A DNA stretch of 11,498 nt from Mailhella massiliensis (lineage in GTDB: Bacteria; Desulfobacterota; Desulfovibrionia; Desulfovibrionales; Desulfovibrionaceae): assembly GCF_020741395.1 (NCBI RefSeq), contig NZ_DYZA01000221.1, positions 1 to 11,498 of the forward strand, given 5' to 3'. The position numbers and the translations under genes were made by a program. Shown in pieces: positions 1-5,889 of the stretch. Below the pieces are notes generated by a model. It saw only the letters and a program-made list of their open reading frames with translations. It ran no database searches and was not told where the DNA came from. Positions within the stretch are counted from its first letter, which is position 1. Each line of letters opens with the position of its first letter.

Positions 1-1
1 G

Positions 2-1447
2 TTGAATATTTTTATTTCCTGGATAGGAAAAGCGGATATAGAACATATTGAAGATGTCAATAAGGAACAAAGAGGGCCATTTTATACAATACTTGAGCAC
101 TATTGCGGAAAGGACAAAGGATTTTTTCAGAAAGTTGTTCTATTGTGTGACAGGCAGGTGGGGGGAGAACCCTCGCTGATTAAAATAAAACGTGCGGTGC
201 AGCTCTTTGGTTGCAGGGATGTGGAAGTCCATGTACTGGATGTGAAGGTTGCCGACGTTGCCGCCATTTATCAGGCGGAATACCGTGTGCTTTCCGCACT
301 GCCCGGTCATGCCGCGTACTATTATAACTTGACGTCCGGTACCGGGGCCATGCACTCCGTACAGCTTCTCATGAGCGTCAAGTTTCCCGGTTTTCCGATT
401 TATACTGTCAGGCCGGATTTTCGTTCTCCGGGGGAGCCCGGAGCCAGAATCGTACCCTTGCCGGATATTCTTTCCGGCATTGCCCCCGATGCTTCGCCTT
501 CGGAAGGTCCGTTTATTGCCGGCGTCAATAGAAAGATTTTCGAGCAGGTCAGGAACAAGATTGCCAGAACGCGGGCATCGGTGCTCATTGTCGGCGATAC
601 GGGAGCCGGCAAGACGCAGCTTGCCCGATATATTCACGCATGCAGCGACAGAGCCGGGAAGGAAATGATTTCCGTGAACTGTGCGGAAGTGGCGGGCGAC
701 CACAACATGATGCGCTCCGAACTGTTCGGTCATAAGAAAAACAGCTTTACCGGCGCGGTGGAGGAGAAGAAGGGCGCTTTTGAAAAAGCCTCAGGCTCGA
801 CGCTTTTTCTGGATGAAGTGGGAGAGATTCCCCTGAATCTTCAGTCGTTGCTGCTCAAGGCCCTTGATGAGGGGCTCATTACGCCGCTGGGCTCGAATCG
901 AAGCAAAAAGGTCGATGTGCGCATCATAGCCGCCACGAACAGAGATCTTCTGAAAGATGTGAAGGAAGGGCGTTTTCGCTGCGACCTCTATTACCGGCTG
1001 GCGCAGTATATGCCCAGACTCAGCCCTGTTTCCGCCTATTCCGAGAACGACAGGAGCAGGCTTCTCGACTACCTGCTCGACTCCATTAATAAGGAATGGT
1101 GCATGGCCCTGCCGCGTGTGCTTTCACTGGAGGCCAGAGCCCTGCTGCTTGCCTATGCCTGGCCCGGCAATATACGGGAAATGAAATTTCGCCTTACCAC
1201 TATCTGCCTGTTGTCCGATACCGTCATCACGGCGGACGACGCGAGCGGACAGCTGGAACTGCAGCAGGAACCGGAGGCCGGAGAAGATTTCATTCCTTCC
1301 GACATCAATGCATGGCTTGATGAAAAACATGCCATGTTCATACGGCGCGCACTGCGTCTCAGCGGCGGAAGCGACGCCAAAGCTGCCAGAATGTTGAGTC
1401 TGCCTCAAAGCACCTTTATTTCCAGAAAGAAGAAGTTCGGCTTGTAA
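2..1447 (+). CDS. CARF-domain sigma-54-dependent transcription activator (RtcR-like)
   Basis: This is predicted to be a bacterial enhancer-binding protein that remodels sigma-54 RNA polymerase in response to a nucleotide ligand. Residues 1-160 form a Rossmann-like CARF domain, recognised by the ligand-loop motif NLTSGTGAMHS (109-119). Residues 170-400 are the AAA+ domain: Walker A GDTGAGKT (198-205), sigma-54 contact loop NSFTGA (247-252, usually GAFTGA), Walker B TLFLDEV (267-273), sensor I AATNRDL (310-316), arginine region RFRCDLYYRL (324-333) and sensor II WPGNIRE (387-393). Residues 440-481 are a Fis-type helix-turn-helix. The same three-part plan occurs in RtcR, the regulator of RNA repair genes. 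The start is a TTG at the window edge, so no ribosome binding site can be seen and the true start could lie further left, although MNIFISWIGK is a plausible beginning of a CARF fold. The next promoter, 91 bp after the stop codon, is of the sigma-54 class, which makes it the obvious target. The ligand is inferred to be cyclic oligoadenylate. Confidence 0.88.
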   Translation: MNIFISWIGKADIEHIEDVNKEQRGPFYTILEHYCGKDKGFFQKVVLLCDRQVGGEPSLIKIKRAVQLFGCRDVEVHVLDVKVADVAAIYQAEYRVLSALPGHAAYYYNLTSGTGAMHSVQLLMSVKFPGFPIYTVRPDFRSPGEPGARIVPLPDILSGIAPDASPSEGPFIAGVNRKIFEQVRNKIARTRASVLIVGDTGAGKTQLARYIHACSDRAGKEMISVNCAEVAGDHNMMRSELFGHKKNSFTGAVEEKKGAFEKASGSTLFLDEVGEIPLNLQSLLLKALDEGLITPLGSNRSKKVDVRIIAATNRDLLKDVKEGRFRCDLYYRLAQYMPRLSPVSAYSENDRSRLLDYLLDSINKEWCMALPRVLSLEARALLLAYAWPGNIREMKFRLTTICLLSDTVITADDASGQLELQQEPEAGEDFIPSDINAWLDEKHAMFIRRALRLSGGSDAKAARMLSLPQSTFISRKKKFGL

Positions 1448-1490
1448 AACATACGGATTTTCGTGTGAAAATCGAAAATCCGTATGTTTT
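1446..1490 (+). terminator. Hairpin after the activator gene (17-bp perfect stem), terminator-like
   Basis: The arms at 1446-1462 (AAAACATACGGATTTTC) and 1474-1490 are perfect reverse complements separated by an 11-nt loop. The stem begins inside the stop codon of the activator gene and ends in TTTT with one more T after it, so in RNA it resembles an intrinsic terminator, and its symmetric A/T ends would let it act in both directions. It would separate the activator transcript from the effector operon. The core is less GC-rich than in strong terminators, which leaves room for the alternative role as an activator binding site. Confidence 0.55.
1446..1490. promoter_or_regulatory. Candidate upstream activating sequence for the CARF sigma-54 activator
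   Basis: The same dyad is centred about 96 bp upstream of the predicted start site near 1564, inside the usual range for sigma-54 enhancer sites. GAAAATC occurs as two direct copies (1467-1473 and 1474-1480) opposite GATTTTC (1456-1462), so two overlapping dyads are possible. A Fis-type DNA-binding domain normally recognises such dyads as a dimer. This role is inferred from position and symmetry alone. Confidence 0.35.
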
Positions 1491-1537
1491 TATCTGTCAG
1501 ATGCTTTGTTTTATGGCGAGAGACGAGGATATACTTT

Positions 1538-1553
1538 TGGCATGTTTTTTGCT
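1538..1553 (+). promoter_or_regulatory. Sigma-54 (-24/-12) promoter of the effector operon
   Basis: TGGCATGTTTTTTGCT fits the sigma-54 consensus TGGCAYRNNNNTTGCW at every defined base. The invariant GG is at 1539-1540 and GC at 1551-1552, with the required 10 nt between them. Transcription should start near 1564, leaving a leader of about 80 nt before the nuclease gene. Such promoters are silent without an ATP-driven activator, and one is encoded immediately upstream. Confidence 0.85.
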
Positions 1554-1630
1554 ATAAAAGGACGAGAGGCGCGTTTGGCAGGGAAAGACTCAGCGTTGTT
1601 TTGTGCGCATTGTCTTGGAAGATATATAAC

Positions 1631-1635
1631 AGGAG
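1631..1635 (+). promoter_or_regulatory. Ribosome binding site deciding the start of the nuclease gene
   Basis: AGGAG lies 8 nt before the ATG at 1644. It fixes that ATG as the start. The in-frame ATG at 1506 lies upstream of the predicted transcription start near 1564, so it could not be translated from that message. Confidence 0.8.
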
Positions 1636-1643
1636 ATGACTCC

Positions 1644-3656
1644 ATGTCTCATACGTTTGTCTCCATAGTCGGCACCCAGATCATGGGAACGCTGCATCCC
1701 AGGCAGGCTTTTCTCCGGGCCTGCCCCGGAGGCAGAAGCATACTTCTTGCCACCAAGGCAACAGAGGAACATGCTCTTCGTCTGAAGAGCTGGGCGGCAA
1801 GGCACGACGGTTGCGACGTCGATATTCTTTCCATTCCCATGACGGCGGGAACAAAGGAGAGCGCGTCGGCCGTTGTTGCGCGTCTTGCCGAAGAAGCGGA
1901 AGCCTCAGGAGGACGCATCTTCTTCAATGTCGATGGGGGGATGAACTATCTTATCGCCGACTGTGTCGTTGCACTCGGCAACCATCGTCCTGTTTTCATC
2001 CAGTCATCCGAAATGCGCTCCCTTGCCTTTGATACGGAAACGGGGCTTGTGGAGCGCCTTGCCGATGCCGACAGGTTTTCCGTCCGGGAAATGCTGGAGC
2101 TTCAGGGCGTGGAGTGGAGTCGCGCTGCTTCTTCGAGTCCGCTTGTAGACTGGTGTGCTCAGCAGGGCATGGCTCTGCCCGAAGGCTGTGAGACCGGTCT
2201 CGCCATTGACGGCGTGACCTTTGATGTGGTCTGGAATCCGGGGAGCAACCGCATCAACTTCATGAAGGACATGCGCTTCCTTCCGAAAGATTCCAAGGAG
2301 CGCGTCAACATTGAGCGGAAACTCGTGCAATGGGCTGCCGACAGAAAGCGCAGCACGCAGCTGTATGATCGCAGAGTCTATGCCGTCGTAAGCGATGAGA
2401 AGACTGCCCATCGCCTGCAGACCGAGTCCTGCGGAAAGATAGAGGTGTTGGACAGAACGGGCGAATTCGGTGAACACTCTCCCTTGCGGGGCAAGCTGGA
2501 AAAAGTGTTTGCCCGCAGGGCCGTGTTCAAGGATGCTTCCGAGACGCTGAAGCCCCAGAAGCAGAAGGCGGAGTCTCCTCTGGAAGACGGCACGCTCATT
2601 GTGAGCGTAGGGACCAATATTGTGCCTACGATTACGGCGCTGCGCTCTCACAAGGCGCGTCATGCCGTACTTTGCTGCACCAAAGACCTTGAGGACGTGG
2701 CAAAGCGCATAAAAAATGCCGCAGACTTCTTCGGGTTTGAGTCCGTGCGCATTGTCCGCGTAACGGTGGAGGGCAATTATCTGGAGACTCTTCTTCCCGC
2801 TCCGGCGGAGGGGGCGCACGTCAGCATAAACATCACTCCCGGCACCAAGGGGCAGGGGGCCATGCTGGCATGGTGGGGACGCAGTCACGGCTGTTCGGTG
2901 TGGTCCATCGACAACAGAAACGGACTCTGCGTTCCCCTGTTCGCTCCGCACGACGAGCAGCCTCTGAAGGTCGTTCCCTGCGACATGGAGACACGCTTCC
3001 TCGTGGAGGGCGCGTTGCTGCGCAGTTGCGGAGAACTTTCGGAGGCGGACAGAGAGATGTGCCGCGTCATGCTTGCCTTCATGAGAGTCTCCATTGACGA
3101 GGACCGGGATGACGACGTCATGAAAAGAGCGGTGTCTGCCGGAGGCATGAGACTTGAGCCGGGCAAGGGCAAGGAGTGGGTGCTCACCGCCGGCGGCACA
3201 GCATATCGTTTTTCCACGGAAGGCGGAGAGTGGCTGGAAAAGCTGGCCGCCGCCGCGCTTGAAGAGGCAGGTTTTACCGACGTAAGGTATCGGGTTCGAT
3301 TCAGCTGGCCGGAAGCCATAGAGAAGACTATCCGTCGGGAGAACAGCCTGTCTTCGGAGACGGACGTGTTCAGCCTGGATTTGGACGTGACAGGCAGTCG
3401 GAACAACGACATTGTCGTCATTTCCTGCAAGGCCAACCCCTATGCCTCCGTGGAGGATGCGGCCGACGAAGTGGCTGCTACGGGAGAACGGCTGGGTCGT
3501 TTTGCTCTGAGAATGCTTCTCCATGTCAATGAGAAACTTTTTTCCATGCATGGCGACAACGTCATGGTTTTCGGCTGGCGCTTGCTGTGCCGCAGGGAAG
3601 AGCTCCTGAAGCTCATCGAAACCCTGCGCCTTTTACTGCGGACGACGGAGGAATGA
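1644..3656 (+). CDS. can1: Can1-like double-CARF nuclease (cyclic oligoadenylate-activated effector)
   Basis: This 670-residue protein is predicted to bind cyclic oligoadenylate made by Cas10 and then cut nucleic acid. Four regions are visible. CARF 1 (about 1-135) has the ligand-loop motif FNVDGGMNY (94-102). A middle region (about 145-290) looks like a decayed nuclease fold: FDVVW (193-197) and NFMKD (205-209), where the acidic residue expected two places before K208 is F206. CARF 2 (about 315-440) starts LIVSVGTN and has ITPGTKGQGAML (397-408). The C-terminal PD-(D/E)xK domain (about 525-650) has GEWLE (528-532), ETDVF (572-576, D574) and ISCK (593-596). The order CARF, nuclease-like, CARF, nuclease and the length match Thermus Can1 (about 640 residues, known as a monomeric cA4-dependent DNA nickase) rather than the single-CARF Card1/Can2 proteins. 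It is the first gene behind the sigma-54 promoter, and its stop codon overlaps the cas10 start. The position before CK is Ser rather than Glu. Substrate and exact ligand are inferred. Confidence 0.8.
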   Translation: MSHTFVSIVGTQIMGTLHPRQAFLRACPGGRSILLATKATEEHALRLKSWAARHDGCDVDILSIPMTAGTKESASAVVARLAEEAEASGGRIFFNVDGGMNYLIADCVVALGNHRPVFIQSSEMRSLAFDTETGLVERLADADRFSVREMLELQGVEWSRAASSSPLVDWCAQQGMALPEGCETGLAIDGVTFDVVWNPGSNRINFMKDMRFLPKDSKERVNIERKLVQWAADRKRSTQLYDRRVYAVVSDEKTAHRLQTESCGKIEVLDRTGEFGEHSPLRGKLEKVFARRAVFKDASETLKPQKQKAESPLEDGTLIVSVGTNIVPTITALRSHKARHAVLCCTKDLEDVAKRIKNAADFFGFESVRIVRVTVEGNYLETLLPAPAEGAHVSINITPGTKGQGAMLAWWGRSHGCSVWSIDNRNGLCVPLFAPHDEQPLKVVPCDMETRFLVEGALLRSCGELSEADREMCRVMLAFMRVSIDEDRDDDVMKRAVSAGGMRLEPGKGKEWVLTAGGTAYRFSTEGGEWLEKLAAAALEEAGFTDVRYRVRFSWPEAIEKTIRRENSLSSETDVFSLDLDVTGSRNNDIVVISCKANPYASVEDAADEVAATGERLGRFALRMLLHVNEKLFSMHGDNVMVFGWRLLCRREELLKLIETLRLLLRTTEE

Positions 3657-5257
3657 TGGAACGGCAACTGGCATTTGTGAAACTGGAAGTGTGCGGCATC
3701 CAGAAATTCCTTTGCAGCACGGGGAAGCTGAAGGAGATGATAGGAGGCTCCGAGATTATTGACGCACTCCCGGAAACCTTTCTGAACGACAGGCTGAAGG
3801 AGCTTTCCCTGCGCAGGGTTGAACGCCCGGAACCGGACAGAGACTGGTGTATCGAGGTGCAGCGGGGCGCGGGAACCATTTGTCTCATCATGTCCGATTA
3901 CGACAAGGCCTTCGAATTTCTGACCTGTTTTTCCGAAGAAGCGCTGGAGCGTTTTCCCGGACTTCCCTTGTACGGAACGCAGGTTCCCATGACCTGGGAC
4001 ATGGAGTCCTACCGGCTGGCGCGCAGCAATGCGGAACGGCGCATCGAGGAGCAGAGAGCTCTTTTTCCCGTGACGTGCGGCGTTCACATGCTGCCGGTTC
4101 TGGAGGCCGCCAGACTCGACGGATATCCCGCCTGCGCGAAGGAGAAGGGGGAATTGGTTTCCGTGCCGTCGGCGACGCGCAGGATGGAAGAGTACCTTGC
4201 CGATTCGCGTCGGAGACTCCGGACCATGACGGAAGAGCCGAAAGGCGTGGAGGCCGTCTGGGAAGACGACCTTGGCAAGATGCTGGGGAATGAGAAGGCC
4301 AGAGTGGCTCTTGTGCACATGGACGGAAACGACCTCGGCAAGTTGTTCAGAAAAAAGCTGGAAGAGGGCAGAGAGCTGCCTTTGGAGCAGAGCATAGCCT
4401 CCATGAGGGAGCTTTCGGAAACCGTCGTCCGGGCCAATAAGGCGGCGTTCCGGGCGGCGGTGAAGGAAGTCATGGATTTCGAGCTGCGCCGCAGGCCCGT
4501 ACATCGCCTTGTCATGCCGCTCCGCCCGCTGGTCATGGGCGGCGACGACATCACGCTGGTCATCAGGGCCGACCTTGCGCTGCTGTTCGTTGCCCGCTTT
4601 GCAGCAACATTTGAAAGGGAGTCGCAATGTTTGGGAGAGCGTCTTTCCGTCGGGGCCGGCATGGTCGTCATGAAGGCGTCCTATCCCTTCGCCAGAGCGT
4701 TTTCTCTTGTGGAGAGCCTGACGGAAAGCGCCAAAGGGGCAACGCTGAACGCTTCACCGAGGCCCAGCAGTCTCGACTATCTGGTGCTTACCGAGGACGT
4801 GGAAGACGATGTCGAAGCGTATCGGCGCAGAGCCTGCACGGCGGACGACGGAGCGCTGCTTACAACAAAACCGTTCCTTCTTGGGCGGCAGGAGAGGGGA
4901 ACGTCTCTGGCCTCGTTTGTCAGAAGCGGCGTGGACGTGTTGAAGACGCTTCCCCGCTCTGCCTTGCGCCCTGCCATGAACGCCTGCCACAGCGGCGAAG
5001 AGAGCGCCGCTCAGCACTGGGAAAATCTGTGCAGGAGCATGGATAAGGGCATGGGGGGAAGGTTCGGCAGAGACCTCATGCGCCCGGCGCTGTTGCGGGA
5101 ACTGTTTCCTCATGGATTTTTTTCCCCGGCCCCAGAAGCAGGAAAAAAGCGCACGATTCTTGGCGATTATCTGGAGCTTGAACATCTGCTGCCGTCTTCG
5201 GCCGTAGATACGAACGACCTGCTGGCAAGACTGGTCGAAGTGGAGAATGACGGATGA
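3656..5257 (+). CDS. cas10: Cas10, compact type III polymerase/cyclase subunit without HD domain
   Basis: This is the large subunit of the type III complex, predicted to polymerise ATP into cyclic oligoadenylate when the complex binds target RNA. The N-terminus (VCGIQKFLCSTGKL, residues 12-25, then GGSEIIDAL, 30-38) is the typical first Palm region of Cas10/Cmr2. The second Palm contains HMDGNDLGKLF (221-231) and an intact cyclase motif MGGDDIT (294-300, metal-binding D297 and D298). The rest, about 400-533, is helical and fits domain D4. At 533 residues it is much shorter than most Cas10 proteins because there is no N-terminal HD nuclease domain, so target DNA cleavage by this subunit is not expected. 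GGAGG (3647-3651) precedes tandem ATG codons at 3653 and 3656. The second has better spacing, so it is chosen, but the first (one extra Met) is possible. Start and upstream stop overlap, indicating translational coupling. Confidence 0.9.
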   Translation: MERQLAFVKLEVCGIQKFLCSTGKLKEMIGGSEIIDALPETFLNDRLKELSLRRVERPEPDRDWCIEVQRGAGTICLIMSDYDKAFEFLTCFSEEALERFPGLPLYGTQVPMTWDMESYRLARSNAERRIEEQRALFPVTCGVHMLPVLEAARLDGYPACAKEKGELVSVPSATRRMEEYLADSRRRLRTMTEEPKGVEAVWEDDLGKMLGNEKARVALVHMDGNDLGKLFRKKLEEGRELPLEQSIASMRELSETVVRANKAAFRAAVKEVMDFELRRRPVHRLVMPLRPLVMGGDDITLVIRADLALLFVARFAATFERESQCLGERLSVGAGMVVMKASYPFARAFSLVESLTESAKGATLNASPRPSSLDYLVLTEDVEDDVEAYRRRACTADDGALLTTKPFLLGRQERGTSLASFVRSGVDVLKTLPRSALRPAMNACHSGEESAAQHWENLCRSMDKGMGGRFGRDLMRPALLRELFPHGFFSPAPEAGKKRTILGDYLELEHLLPSSAVDTNDLLARLVEVENDG

Positions 5258-5889
5258 TGGAGGCGGAACTGCACATCAGCTTTGTTTCGGACTGGCATTG
5301 CGGCAGCGGTCTTGGGGAAAGTCACCTTGCTGATGCTGTGCTCAATCGCGATGCCGATGGCGTTCCCGTGATACCCGGTCGTGCCGTCAAGGGCGCGCTC
5401 CGGGAGGGAGCCTGGCGTCTTTGTGCGCTCGGAGGCGACTATGCCCGGGCTCTGCCTCTTCTTTTCGGTTCCGACTCGCAGAGCGTCAATGAAAAGCATG
5501 CGGGGCGCCTGTACGTTGCTCCCGCCACGCTTCCGGAAGACATACGCGTCTTTCTTCTTTCCCTTTCCTTTGAGGAGAGGGGGAGAGAGGTCTCGTACAT
5601 GATGACCCGTCGTTCGCGCACGGCGTTGAAGGACGGCGTGGCTGAACAGGGTTCTCTGCGCACGCTGGAATGCGGCATTCCCGGAACCGTCTTCAACAGC
5701 AGGCTCACCTTCGATATGCCTGAAGAGAACAGCGCCTGGATTCTTCCGTACATGGCCGCCGTGTGCGCGGCCGTGAAAAGCATGGGAGCCGACAGGGCCA
5801 GAGGGCTCGGGCGTTGCAGGCTGCAGCTGATGACGAAACACGGCGCCGAGGTGCCCGTACCTGCTCTTCGGGACTGGAGGATGGCATGA
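5254..5889 (+). CDS. csm3: Csm3-like Cas7 (RAMP) backbone subunit
   Basis: This single-domain RAMP protein of 211 residues is predicted to form part of the crRNA-binding backbone and to cut target RNA. It opens with a beta strand and the loop WHCGSGLGE (14-22), then ADAVLNRDADG (26-36) followed by VIPGRAVKGALRE (39-51), the signature found in Csm3 and related Cas7 proteins. Aligning by eye with Csm3 places D27 at the position of the catalytic aspartate. RARGLGRC (181-188) near the C-terminus is the glycine-rich RAMP loop. The start overlaps the cas10 stop as ATGATG, and GGAGA (5242-5246) sits 7 nt upstream of the first ATG. In a III-D complex it would stand beside the fused Cas7 subunits encoded downstream. 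Its copy number per complex cannot be read from sequence. Confidence 0.82.
   Translation: MMEAELHISFVSDWHCGSGLGESHLADAVLNRDADGVPVIPGRAVKGALREGAWRLCALGGDYARALPLLFGSDSQSVNEKHAGRLYVAPATLPEDIRVFLLSLSFEERGREVSYMMTRRSRTALKDGVAEQGSLRTLECGIPGTVFNSRLTFDMPEENSAWILPYMAAVCAAVKSMGADRARGLGRCRLQLMTKHGAEVPVPALRDWRMA

Noticed and set aside
2..1447. The activator as RtcR of an RNA repair (rtcBA) operon
   Set aside because: No rtcA or rtcB is present, and the next genes are type III effector genes behind a sigma-54 promoter, so a CRISPR role fits better, although the two families are related.
1492..1502. ATCTGTCAGAT palindrome as a separate operator
   Set aside because: Arms of 5 bp with one base between are too short to claim alone. 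It is noted only as part of the region between the larger dyad and the promoter.
1506..1643. A 46-codon in-frame extension at the start of the nuclease gene
   Set aside because: It contains the sigma-54 promoter, has no ribosome binding site at 1506, and begins upstream of the predicted transcription start. The ATG at 1644 has AGGAG at ideal spacing and begins the CARF fold.
2004..3551. A 515-codon open frame on the minus strand opposite the nuclease gene
   Set aside because: No family motifs and no promoter or ribosome binding site; the + strand frame has coherent CARF and nuclease motifs.
3440..4627. A 395-codon open frame on the minus strand spanning the nuclease-cas10 junction
   Set aside because: It crosses two well-supported genes and shows no recognisable domain, so it is a by-product of composition.
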